From Lycocorax pyrrhopterus obiensis (taxonomy: Eukaryota; Chordata; Aves; Passeriformes; Paradisaeidae): a DNA stretch of 64,000 nt. Location of the stretch: the NCBI GenBank assembly GCA_014706295.1, contig JACSVZ010000011.1:9724163-9788162 (forward strand), given 5' to 3'. The notes under the pieces were generated by a model. That model had not been told where the DNA came from. It saw only the letters and a program-made list of their open reading frames with translations, and did no database searches. A program made the position numbers and the translations under genes. Below are positions 36,891 through 49,000 of the stretch, piece after piece (within the stretch, counting starts at the first letter, position 1; each line of letters opens with the position of its first letter).

Positions 36891-37618
36891 GCATCTCTAC
36901 TCTCTGTAGGTTCTCTTCCTGACTCCCAATAGAAGTTTTAAACACTGCCTGAATTTGTGTGAAGCCCACACAATGCATTCAGTATGCTGTTATTCTGTCC
37001 CAGAGTTCACAGCCATGTTATTTTGTGCATCTCTTGAGTGTTGAAAGAATGTGAGGAAAAAAAAGCAGTCCCAGAAGACTGAGATTTTAAACTCATGTTC
37101 AACACCACAAGATGGACATTATAAAAAACATCCCACAAGGATCAGCTCTATTGAAATTCTAGTCACAGCTCACATTAAGCCAGCTGATTCTTTTCTATTT
37201 AATAAATAAATTACTTGAACTCAGGAACTGTTTGTAAATTTAAATACTATTCCTTTGCAGAAGCTTTTTTATTGCTACTACAAGCATTGGTCTTGACAAA
37301 GACTAAATCACAGTGTTTCTTAGGTTTTTCTTCTTTCCATTGGGAACAACAGAGAGCTAAGGCAAAGGGAGAGACAGCTGTTAGAGAAATCTGCAATTGT
37401 GTCACTCCAGGACTTGTTTTTGTCTTTATTCTCCAAGTTCTGTCTTTTATAATATAACATTAATTATATGGCTGTATGATCATGATAATTGGCATTTCAT
37501 TCCAAGAGACCAAACACAGAACCCGCTGAAGACACCCGTACAGTCTGTGGGTTGCTTATAAAAACCAGATTTTACTTACCAGTGCTGCCAGGTTATTGCA
37601 AATAGGTACAGATTCAAC

Positions 37619-37668
37619 AAAAAAAAAAAAAAAAAAAAAAAAAACCAAAACACCACAAGAAACAAACA
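37619..37668. repeat. Poly(A) tract (26 A) with A/C-rich tail
   Basis: The longest A run in the window is followed by CCAAAACACCACAAGAAACA. On the minus strand the T-run lies just upstream of a strong donor-like CACTG before GTAAGTAAAA (37570-37577), but the intervening stretch has no usable acceptor. No retrocopy source is recognised on the 5' side. Confidence 0.9.
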
Positions 37669-38361
37669 TTCATTCTCTTCACAACAGAAGAAGAAATAGT
37701 GAACTTATCAAGTATCATGAATTATGGAATAGATTTAGTGCCTTCTACAGCTTATACAATGATTGTGATACCACCTCTGCGCAGATTTGTAAGGGTCTTT
37801 CAAGACCAGTGGAGAGCCATGACACAAACATCCATTTATGCAAAGTCTGGTAGATAAACTTTCACCTCCCTAAGCTGAACAGGTTAATACAGTGCATCAC
37901 CTATTCTGTGCATCATCTCGATTCTTTCAAAAATCAAAAGCTGAAGGACAGATGCAAAAAACTCCTGCATAATTCACAAGTCTGGAAACATAAGTATACA
38001 TTGTCCATCCCTCCATGAAGAACAGATTTCAACAGAACAATTCTACAACATATAGTAAGAAATATGAAGCACTGAGCTACCTTTTATAAGCTATATCTTA
38101 TTTATGAAAATGTAGCTTCATATTTTATTACCTGAATGAAAACTATAGCTCAAAAAGGTGATAGAAAAGAGAACAAGTCTAGGAATAAAGGAATCATTGG
38201 CCAAAAGTGCTACTGTGGTTCATCAACACAGAATAAATTAGTAAATTATCTTCAGCAAAAACAACCTCTACAATTTCAGCTCACTACAAACTAAATATAA
38301 CATACCATGAGAGTCAGAGGGAAAATCCTACTGACTTTGATGAGAATCTTATATTTTCTGT

Positions 38362-38383
38362 AGTATTCTCTGAAGAGAATACT
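38362..38383. other. Perfect 9-bp stem, 4-base loop hairpin
   Basis: AGTATTCTC, TGAA, GAGAATACT form a perfect inverted repeat of 22 bases. It lies in AT-rich unassigned sequence with no T-run or neighbouring gene to suggest a terminator, and its function is unknown. Confidence 0.6.
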
Positions 38384-40907
38384 GTAGTCAGTCACACTTT
38401 ATCATGTAAGATAGCATTTAGCAGTAATGCCAACTAACAGAAAACAGTATAAAAACACTGAAGCACACAAAACTTTAAACTATTTTTTCTCTTAACAGCT
38501 TTTATAGATTTTTCACACCTATGCTTCATCAGAGACATACAACAGATACACAAAAAGGAGCATAAAGTGAAAAATGGAACACATAAGGACATACTGGTAT
38601 TTCTCGCATTTAGCTGTGGGGGAGAGTATGCTTGCTTTTTTAAGATTCAACAATGGCATAACAAAGACAGAATTTAAATACAGTATCTTTGTTCAAAAAT
38701 ACTCATAACTGTTATTGCAGTAACACAATGCAAATATGCTGGCTGGCAGCAGGAGACAAGGTTTCCCCAAACCTGCAGTTTCCCCATACCTCATTCAAAT
38801 GTATGTTCTTAGTTCCACAGGCAGAGTTCTTTTGAAAGTGTATTTAAAGTTCCTTGTGAAATACAGCCTTATTATGAAATCCTTCTTGTTCACAAGATAT
38901 AGAACATTGTGTCCACTGAAACATTCAGAATTACAGCCCACAATTCCGTTCTGTTTGTAGTACAGACTTTCTGGCACATTCAATTTTTGTTTTAATTATT
39001 TTATCCTGGGAAACAGAATTCTCAGATTTATTACAAAGGTGGACTCCAAAGGCAATATTATTATAGGTCTAACAGGTGAATAAACCAATACATTTCTTCA
39101 ATCCATAAAGCAGCTAAGTGCTCCTGGAGAAAATAGATCTGAAAGGCTGAAGCAGAAGATTTCAGAGCCTCATTCCAAAAGAAAAGAGTAATAAAGCAGA
39201 AAGAAAAATAACTATTTATAAATGTCTGCTCTGGTTCTAGAATATACCACTACCTGAATTAAGTAAGATTATGTTCAACTCTTGAACAATAAAATAATTT
39301 TTGTACTCTTGTACTCAACTTTTGCTTTAAACACTAAACATTGCATTTTTTTTGTTTTCCCCCAGAGACATAGGGGTACAACCTTAAATGGCAAATCAAA
39401 AGGGTTAAATTGGTCTAAATCATAAGCAACAGCAAATATTCTTTGCTCAAATAATTGAACATATTGAGTAAAAAAAGAGGGGAAGGATAATAAATTTGTA
39501 ATATTTATGTAGTTTTATCACATCCATGTATGATTTAGTATAAATAAGGAAAGGTATCATCAGAAAAAAAGCAGCATGAATTCAATGTTTCATATGTTAC
39601 AGCTTCCCAACACATTATACAATGCAAATTCAAAACATACTCTCAAAATCCCAAAAAGAGAGAGATATAATACAATTCTACACATGATAAAATGGAGCTA
39701 CTTCTGGATTGAAATACAGCAGCAATTCAGCAGCACACATCAGTTTTTATGACAGGACATTAAAGATTACTGTTATTCATTTCAAATTGCTGTAGATAAT
39801 TACAGAACTTAATTGCAGAGCTGGAAGTACTCCAGACATAGAAGGTGTTAATACCTTTCATCTTACAAAAATTTCTGTGCTCTCTAATGATTGTAAGTAT
39901 TATCCACAAGGTTTTCATACTGTACCTCCCAGCACTATGATAAGGCACAAATTTATAGCCCATTGGAAGAAAAGAACAAGGCATCTTATGACAATGTCAT
40001 TACCAACTGCGAGGAGAATTTACTGAAAGGTTTTCCACCTAAGCAGATGGAACACCTAAATGCTCGTGTGGATAACAGCAGTCCAGAGTACATGGCTGGG
40101 TTACACTGTCTTTCTTAATAAGTAAATATATCTTTTAATTGAGCACACAAAATGCCATCAATATCATGAAATCATAATGCAGCTTCTCTTGTTTGCTTGT
40201 GCTTCAGTTTTTTTTAAACTGAATTAATCCCACAGGTTTCCAAATCACTCAATATATTCAGAGAATATCACTAAAATACAACACTGAACAGTATCAAAAG
40301 AATAGATTATTCTAATTATTGTAAAATATTAATCAAAAAGTAAGATTATGCCTCAGCTTTTCTCCTGCAGTCCTACCTGCGTGATCCCAGCAGAACTACT
40401 CAGCCCACACTGGAAATACTCTTTACACACCCTGTCATGAAGGAAAACCATGCATGTCGATTTAGTCTTTTGGAAAAAAAAAAAAAAAAACACAAACAAA
40501 CAACCCTATAATAAGTATTAAAAGTCATGATTCTTCCAATGCTTCCTACAAATTTTGATTAGGAGTCTGAACAATGTCATCCAAATAGCATCATGCTGGT
40601 ATGTTACACTAACACAGTCTCTCTCTGATTATGCTTTTGTGATCTACAAGAGCAGTAAATCACTACAGAGATATTCTGATGGTAAACAAAATAAATATAA
40701 AAACAAACTCCCCAACATACACGCAAAACCTGCCAAAAGAAACAATGCACTGAAACCAAAAAATGACAGGAAAACACTTCTGAATTTCATATTATTTTGG
40801 AATTTGAGTTGGCTGTTTCATGAATAAGAAAGTTTAACTTTGTACTTATGGGTAGCCAAGTAGCCAGGAGATATGTCAAATTTAAGCAAAATAGTTTGAC
40901 TACCTCA

Positions 40908-40980
40908 AACAAAAAAAACCAAACCAAAACAAACCCACACACATCACAAAAAAGACCCTCAGACAAAAAAACAAACCCGG
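40908..40980. repeat. A/C-rich low-complexity tract
   Basis: Successive AAAAAAAACC, AAACCAAAAC, AAACCCACAC and AAAAAAACAAACCCGG segments. This is one of several such tracts in the window (also about 44955-44985, 45309-45366 and 49298-49325). Confidence 0.75.
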
Positions 40981-43900
40981 AGTACTTTAAACCAAACATG
41001 TTCGAGACAGAGCAAACAATGTAGACAACACACACAAAAAGAATGCAAGCAGTGATAGGTTACAAACTCAAGCCTCTAGATTAGTAAACAACTGAGTTAA
41101 TTAACAACCCGCCTCATTCAGTGCAGAGAATGGCAGTTTGCATAACAAGCAGATCTTCAATATTTTGGTTCGTTGACACTAAACCCAAATAACTCCTACT
41201 TCCTTTATCACACACTATTTAAAACACTATCCTGGCAGCAGTTAATTTTTCCATTTAATTTTTCTTTAGCATTCATCAGTATTCTCTCTTACAATTCCGT
41301 AAGTGTGGATTAGCATTGAATTCTCAGAATTTTCCCATGAGGCACGGGCTGGAATTTAACATGAGACTACTCTTTGATTTCTCATCCCATTCATTGTAAT
41401 TTTTCAGGTAAGGCTTCAAAGACAAAACCCTTTCTAACTACCCAGCCCTGATTCATCACCAAAGGAGGTGTCCTGTGAGCGTGGCACAGGTCTCAATGAA
41501 AGAAGAGTGGGATTGTGGAATTAGAGCTGTCCCCAGTGCAGCATCACTCCCAACAGCCAGCTGGGCTGCCAGCAAGAATGGAATTCTGAAACCAAAGAAC
41601 AGCACTAGCAAACCATCACAGCAGAGAGCCACAACACACCTCAGAGGATTTCACAGACTTGACTTACACCATTTTTCTGCTACCAACCACACCAAAACTC
41701 TTACTTTACGCCCCAGCTCTCCCCACCTTTTTCCTTGTGGTCATGATTACAGGTTTCTCTCTTTAGCCTTCTCTATTCTCAGTATCCAGTCCCAACACGC
41801 AGGACTGATAACACCAGTTGCAGACTGTTCCAAAAAAAGAAGTTGTCTATCTGGCCAACAGAAGTGGAATCATCTTGAACAGGTAGAATATTTTTTTGTT
41901 TTTTAAATTCAAGAAATAAAACATACAGTCAAATCTCACATACATTTCTACCTGCCAGTTAAACTCGTTGAATAGTAAATGGTGAGCTCCAAAAAGCCAA
42001 AGTACAGAAAACCAGGTTTGGTATTGAGTCTGCCACTCTTTTATTTTGAAATAGGTGGTCAATATCTTAACTTCACTGACATCAGTGTAAAAGCTCCTAT
42101 TGACCTATGCAGAACATGGATTTTACCCAACGAGTCAAATAGTGCATTAAGTCTCATTTGTCTTGAAGAACTTCACTGAAAGGATTATCAAAAACAATTA
42201 AAGCAGCCTGGCAACAGGCACGTTAAAGATCAAGTGTACATGTAGCTGACATGTCTGCAAAGCTAGATAAAGCCTTGTATTGTAGGAACCAAAACCAGCA
42301 CAATTGAGCAAGACTATCACAGAGATAAGAGCATAATTTGAGTATCAATACTTTCAGGGGAGAAGCAATTAAAAAGTACTGAAGTGCTCAAGAAACAGCT
42401 TTGTGAATCCTTACATACAACATTTAAAAAAAAGAGAAAAATGGTTTTTAATGCACACAGACGAGATCAGTTATGGTAAGAAACTAGAAATTAAAGTATG
42501 ACAATTTTCAATATCTGAATACTGCTCTGGATAATATTTGAGAAAACTAATCCATGCTATGCTCTTTAACATAGAAAACACTGAATTCTCAGAAACTGAA
42601 ACATATCCCAGTCCTAATTTTTTTTTTTTGAATGACAATGTGTCAGTTATTTATATCAAAGTATACACCCTTGTCATTGTTTCTCAGAGAATGACTAGCT
42701 GGGTGCTGGTACAAAAAAGACAAAATCAACCAACCAAAATTCAAGTTTGTAATTCATTCAAAACAATGTACTCTACCACTTTCTTAGGCTTGTCCCCTGA
42801 AAAAATTAAAGTTGGTTAATTTTCATTTGGGTTTTTTGTTCTGCTGGTTTTTTGGGCTTTTCAAAATAGATTATCTACCTCTATCATCTTGAAAACAGTA
42901 TCATGAGCTCTTCCCTATTTAAAAAATTTTAGGTATAGTGCATACACTACTGTGAGGTTTTTGTGAAGAATCAAAACATTAATTGCCTCAATGGATTGTA
43001 GTTGCTTCCTTAAGTACTCCTATTTCTATTTGTCTATGAGTACGCTCAAATGAAGACATTATACTGCAGTTGGATAAGGAAAAGCTGCAACTATATCATT
43101 TACCTACAGCAATTTATTCAAGGTTTCATCACCACACTGCTTTGAAGATGAAAATGAAGGAGTTTACATTTAATGAAGACCATCTGAAGTGTCTCCACTG
43201 CAGCTGCAGGCTCTGTAGAATATGTCGTGCAGGAGGCAATATGCTGCATTGTAATGCAGATTTTCTTAAGAGTGCATCTGCAGCAACAAGATCATTTCCC
43301 ATGGTCTTCACTGTATTTCTTCTATTATTCATAGAACACAATGTAAATGAAGCTATAAATTTTAACACATACTAAATGTAGAAAGAAGATAATGGCAATT
43401 GTGAATTATGAATGAATCACTGTTATTGTGATTCCTCAAGGATTCTGATGTAGATGATTACATGCATGCAAAGACACTGTAGCTAAACTTCTTTATATTG
43501 ATATTGAAAAATGATTCTAAGAATATTATCATTAATATACAGAATTCATTGATTTGTTTTTCATGACAATGCCAAATACAACTAACCGTCAAAGGCAATT
43601 ACATATCAATGCTACCTAGGGGCAGGCAAACATACTTGTATTTGGAATTACTGAATTGGGGAGAGAAAGATAATGGCTTGCAAAAATGTGTTTCCCAGCT
43701 ACCCACATGTGTTCTTTCACATTTAAATAAGCCACAGGCAAACTTGGTGGAGTGTTCTGTAGTGAGCACATTCAAATGCCAAGTAATAAGCAGTGAGATA
43801 CAGGCTTTTCTTTTTTTGTAGGGCGGCTGAAAATGAAATAGTTTCTTTAAATGAAAGAAGTATTCTTCTACAAATTGCACAATTCAAAAAACTCTACAAG

Positions 43901-44265
43901 TATGAACCTGTCTTTGCCAGTTTTATCCTGATAGCAAGAGGCAGATTATTACTCTCTTACCGATTAAGAATAATTCTCTTAGTGATACGATCAAAGTCAG
44001 GAACTGTTCTTGTTTGATAATGTTTATAAATTAGTAAAATTATTCACTAGAATTGCTCTAACTATAATTAACATCAGCAAAATACTTACTAAATCCCATA
44101 AGATATAAAGAGTAGCAAGTGTATATTAAAATTAATTGGATACAGAAATTTTCACCCACTGTGAAACCTCTGGAAGTTTGTTCATTTCTCATAGCCACCT
44201 TTGGTCTGTTTGCAGCTACAGGGTAATCAAGTGGCTCTGTCACCCTCTTAAGCAGGCCAGTTGAC

Positions 44266-44395
44266 TTAAATGCTCATCCAGGAAAAGCATGAACGAGACA
44301 CATGTCCAATACGCATCTCAGATGTTCCTGAGTTCATTATTTGGGCATCATAGGCAGGGCCCCTGAGTCCTCGTCCATTTTTTCCACATGAGAAT
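44266..44395 (-). CDS. Weak candidate terminal exon, unidentified
   Basis: On the minus strand GACTCTTTTGCTGCAG is a good acceptor ending at 44396. Two frames follow: a short one reading SHVEKMDEDSGALPMMPK then TAA at 44337, and a longer one of 43 codons to TAA at 44266 containing GHVSRSCFSWMSI. Neither is recognised. The patch is GC-richer than its neighbours and has several CpGs. It could be a C-terminal exon, or chance. Confidence 0.13.
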
Positions 44396-45540
44396 CTGCA
44401 GCAAAAGAGTCAACTTTGAAGTAGTGAAAGTGAGGGATAATAATGGAATTTGCACACCCTCTTTATATTCAATGCAGCCTCTTTAAGTTGGCACCAAGGC
44501 ATATTGTGTCAGCATGAAAAAAAAAGACTTTGACATATCCTTCTCTCCAATGGAAAAAAATAAGATATGAAATAATGAGGGTTCTTAATCCAAGTTCATT
44601 TCAAATAACAGAAGAAAGAATCCACCATAAAAACAGAATAAACAACTAATGGCACTCAATTATTTCTAACCAATGGACAAGACAGAAAAACTTGAAAATG
44701 AACCAGTGAAAGTCTCAGGATATATTTTTGGCACATTCTGTATTTCTATACAGGACAGCACCAACCTACCTCAATCACGACTTTGAGGGTACAAGCAGAT
44801 TTTTACAATTTCTATGATTTCTAACCTGTGTTATTCATTCACTAGAACACCATGATACTCATGTATTTATGTTCCGGTAGCAATTTTGTTCCACCAACAC
44901 AGATGAACTTATTTTTATTCACTCCTATTCTGATGTTGTTCATTATCTCAATAAATTAAAAACAAAAAAACCAAACCCACCTATGTTAACACACAATATC
45001 ACAAGTTATTTCAAAAGTCTGAAAAATATTGAAAAAAAAGCAGACTTTCAGGATTATTTGTTATAGGATTCCTGTTGTGGCATGAATGACTGTGAAACAA
45101 AAGTAGCTTATGTTTGTTAGCGTACCATTAAGTACCATTAAGCTGAAAAATAGAAGTTATTAAATAGATTTAAGAGCCTTATATATAACAATATAGAACC
45201 ACTAGTTACTACACTGCAGCAGGATCTCACTCAAACATATCATAAAATTCACTCAGCCAGATGCAATATGTGCAGTCCACAGGCTTTCACTATAATAGAT
45301 TTTCTGGAACAAAACTCAAAACCCAAAGCAACTAAAAAATCCCCAACAACAAAACAAAACAACCCAGCACACAGAGTCTAAAAGGCATCAGCCCTAAACT
45401 GCCCCTGCTCCCCTTGGCATGCAGAGTCTGTAAAGCATGTTAGCTACAGATGTAGATTCATCCAAAACAATCCACAGTGTTCATGACATGCTTTAAATTG
45501 CTAGGTAAAAACTGCACAATTAAGCTCCAACACAACAGCA

Positions 45541-45615
45541 ATTTATATATTATTTTCATTTCACAGGTGGAAAAACTGGGTGGTAAGTGAAGCTACTGAT
45601 TCAAAGTATTCTTTG
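45541..45615 (-). repeat. MIR core-SINE relic carrying splice-like sites
   Basis: TATTATTTTCATTTCACAGG then TGGAAAAACTGGGTGGTAAG and TGAAGC follow the MIR phrase ATTATTCCCATTTTACAGATGGGGAAACTGAGG...TTAAGT in minus orientation. On the plus strand the same DNA offers a near-ideal acceptor (TTTTCATTTCACAG) and a consensus donor (GTAAGTG) only 16 bases apart (45567-45582). That microexon appearance is best explained by the MIR sequence itself. Confidence 0.55.
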
Positions 45616-45779
45616 GAGGGACCAACTGTGAGGCCAAACATCCAGGGCTAACTGTCAGGGTACCAGGACAGAAGAATGCACACAGAGAATTAAAAGTTGA
45701 CACCATCAACTGTAACAGTGGGGCCATACAGCCAAACCCTCCCCAAAGAATTCACAAGTCTGCTCAGTCCTGTGGGCAT

Positions 45780-46080
45780 CCACCCAGTTCTGTCAACCAT
45801 TTAAAGCACCTGGCTGCTGCTGTAGGCACATCTGCATCTTCTCCAGACCTCAGCTGCACTCACCCCCCTCCCTACTCTAACAGGGCTTCTGAAGGCATGG
45901 CTGCAGGTGCCACCTCACCTGCACAGCTCAGGGCTGTCCCGGAGCACACACAGAGGGTGGCACTGCCAGCATCAACAGGCTCAGACTGCAGGCTTGTCTC
46001 CATGAGCTTCACCCTGCACTGCAAGTCCTCTCCTGATAAATGTGGCCAGCGTTATACCCCTTCTGCATGAGATTCCAACA
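45780..46080. other. GC-rich patch, unassigned
   Basis: This about 300-base patch is clearly GC-richer than the rest. On the minus strand it contains a 57-codon open frame (including METSLQSEPVDAGSATLCVC) that crosses GTGCAG before GTGAGG, a good donor ending at 45919. I found no matching acceptor of quality and do not recognise the sequence. It could be an unlisted old repeat, a diverged exon or a regulatory element. Confidence 0.4.
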
Positions 46081-46099
46081 ACCTGTGCAGTTTGAAAAA

Positions 46100-49000
46100 C
46101 TAGTGCACCAGAGAAACTTCGATGATGGCTTCCAAGCGTCTTGAATAGCATTTAATTGATCAGAGGGGAACTTCTTCGATAGCAAAAAAATAAGAGAAGT
46201 CTACATTATTTCCTCCCCATGACATTCATTACAGTTATAGAGGAAATGACTACATAGAGCAGGGATTATGTATCACTGTACAAACATGTTCTTTGATCTG
46301 GTGTAGATGTACATACATTAACTTTCACAAGAAACATTTAAACAAAATGTTTATTTACTTGCAAGAGCTCTTCTGAAGTTCAATTGGGATGAATGGGCAA
46401 TTAAAGTTCAGAAACATCAGATGTAATTAAAAACATTTCCAACTAGTTCTGTGCATGGTTAAGTTACTCTCACCATATGAAGTTTAATATGTTAAACAGT
46501 TTACTGTTGTGCAGAATAAAGAAAAACTAATTCTCTCTCTAAAAGAGATACAGGATTTCTTGTGTCTTTGTCAAACAGAGGTTTTGTTAATTCATATTTC
46601 TCAAGCTGACTGTCCTAATAACACAGTTGTTTTTGGTTTCCATTCTCTTAAGACAAGATTTAGAGAAATGTTTAACTTCATTTGAAAAAAGAACCTGACA
46701 TATTTATGAAGTCAACTACTAATGTTAAGAAAAAATTAGAATCCTAGGACCAACAGTGAATTTAGTGTTGATTCTGAAGTGACAGTCAACTCAACCAGGC
46801 AGACCAAATCCAGACACTGTCCAGGCTCTGGAAAAACTCTCGTTTTCGCCCAGTTTTGTTACTCAGGCTGTTGCTCTGTGCACCTGATCAATAGCAAGCT
46901 TCAACACATAAACCAGGTTTCAATTTAACATTCACAGGAGGCCAGAAGTGTCTGCAGATTAAAAACAAATGACCCACAAGCCAATACTGAGCCCAGTACT
47001 TGGCAGGGTATACAGAAACATCTGTAATCTAGTCTCTGAAAGTTTGATTTAACCTTCTGTTTCTTTAAGTGCATCAATTAACATTCACTCAGACAGATAA
47101 CATGCATTTGACTTTTTTTTTAAAGAAATCACATCAGCAATATGTGTAAATCTAATAATATTTACTACCACTCTTTCAGAAGTTTTTCATGCAAGCTCCA
47201 ATTTATGAAGATAAAGTTTCATAGAACTACACCAGGGGTATTTGTATCTGAAGTGCCACTGCCAAAAACATTCCCTGATAACATCAGGATTGATGATCTT
47301 TGCACAACAATTGTATCAAAGTCAGATTAATTAAATGCCAAAAAATTAAATCCAAAAACCACACATCTCTCATCAATTAAATAGTCACAAAGACATTACA
47401 TCAGGTTCTGAGCATTCAGTAATGTTAATTTTTGGTTGTAGCATCTATAAGAGCTCAGCTTACAAAGAAGTCTGAAGTTATTATTTGATTATTCCATAGT
47501 TCAGAATGTTTTAATACCTCTCCTGAGGAAGCTCATGGAAAAGATAATGCTCTCCAGAAGTCTACTTATTGGGCATCTCCAATGGCTTTTGAGGACAGCT
47601 AATGACAACTCAAAGATGAAACAACATATCAGTGACTACAGTAAGAGTAGCAAAGTCCTACCCAGCTCCTGATTAAACACCATTTTCATCTGTTCATCTT
47701 AGAATAGTGAAATTAAAGAAGATGGAACATCCCTCTCTAATGGGGCTTCAAAACCAGGCCTCTGCTCCAGCAATAATCTGTATTTTATGACTGCAACTAT
47801 GTGTTTACAAATAGTGAGTCCCCAGTGATGATTAAGAGCTTTGTTTTGCTGAAGCAGATATCTATTTCCATCAAAATATGTCTTAAAGGCAGATTTATTT
47901 TTATTAGAATCAAAAAAATTACCAAAAAGTGCCAAACCCACAACCACAAATAATCAGTACTGTATCACAAACCTGCTGCTACCAGAACTTCATTTTACAG
48001 ATCTGTTAAAATTAAGTTGCCCCACACAATGCTGTAAAGACGCTGTTCTATTACTGCCATTTTCACAGTGCATTCCTTTATTCTACGATTTTTCTCCATT
48101 TGTTCATAGAAATCCATTTTGTAGAACATATCAGCAGTCTTTTAAAATGTGATTTATGGTACTACTTAAGCACTTATCACTTGCTATTTGGTCTTCCAGC
48201 TACATTATTAATCTGGGCTACAAAGCACTAAATACCTCAGCAAAGCAAACATTTTGTAATTTATGTTTTTATATTATTTTTCAGACAAAAGGCAGTATTT
48301 TTTTCTGGCCTGTTTATTAATCACAAAACTAAATAAATCTCCTAATGATTTAGATGTCAAAATTCCTTGTTATTCATCAGCATGATGAAGCCTAAGGCCT
48401 TGATACTGAAAGAAATACAGCCACCTCCTTAACTTGAAACATGAAAGTAGCCTCAGTTTTCTCTGAAGACTTCATAGAACTGTAAACTAATTATGCTCTT
48501 TTTTCCCCTCATTCATAATGAAAAGCGATAGTCATTGCTACATGAACTAGTACAGCTAGAAAAATCAGACATGTTTTCGGAAACAACCTTTCCCTAGACT
48601 CCAGCAAGAGCTCTGTACTCCAAAGAGCAATTTTGCTTTTTCTACCTATAGCCTAATTAATAATAGTCTCTCTCTTTTCAAGGTTTTACTCATTTTTATG
48701 CATAGACCATTGCAGCGGAAACAAGACAAACATTACTTTTCTACAGCATAATCAATCAGATGAATTCCATGGATTCTAATGATGCTAACCAGGTAAAGTG
48801 ACAAGCAGACTGCACCTCCCAGCACAACCATTCTAAAATGTAAGCAGAAAATAGTTATTTGGAAATTATTATTACATATACAAAGCTCTGAAGTCAATAT
48901 TAGAAGGCTTTCAAAGTGCATAATATAGGTTTTTCAAATACTTCCAAGCCTAGTGACATCTAGAAAAATGAAGACACCAATCTACCATTGCAAGATTCAC

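Larger units (their letters stand above)
37670..44260. other. AT-rich noncoding stretch with A/C-rich tracts
   Basis: No recognised element or gene. The tract at 40474-40503 is 17 A followed by CACAAACAAACAACCC. The one at 40908-40980 is AAAC/AACC-rich. A 143-codon plus-strand frame at 41475-41906 lies in a C/A-rich patch and has serine-, threonine- and histidine-rich noise composition. Confidence 0.5.

Noticed and set aside
41475..41906. 143-codon plus-strand frame
   Set aside because: It lies in a C/A-rich patch; the serine-, threonine- and histidine-rich content follows base composition. No family resemblance and no splice context.
43150..43260. Cysteine-rich stretch (CLHCSCRLCRICRAGGNMLHC) suggesting a zinc-binding domain
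   Set aside because: The cysteine spacing fits no RING, PHD or LIM pattern and flanking residues are random. It stems from TGC/TGT-rich DNA.
45567..45582. 16-base microexon
   Set aside because: The acceptor and donor are better explained by the underlying MIR sequence; it is kept only as an exonisation possibility.
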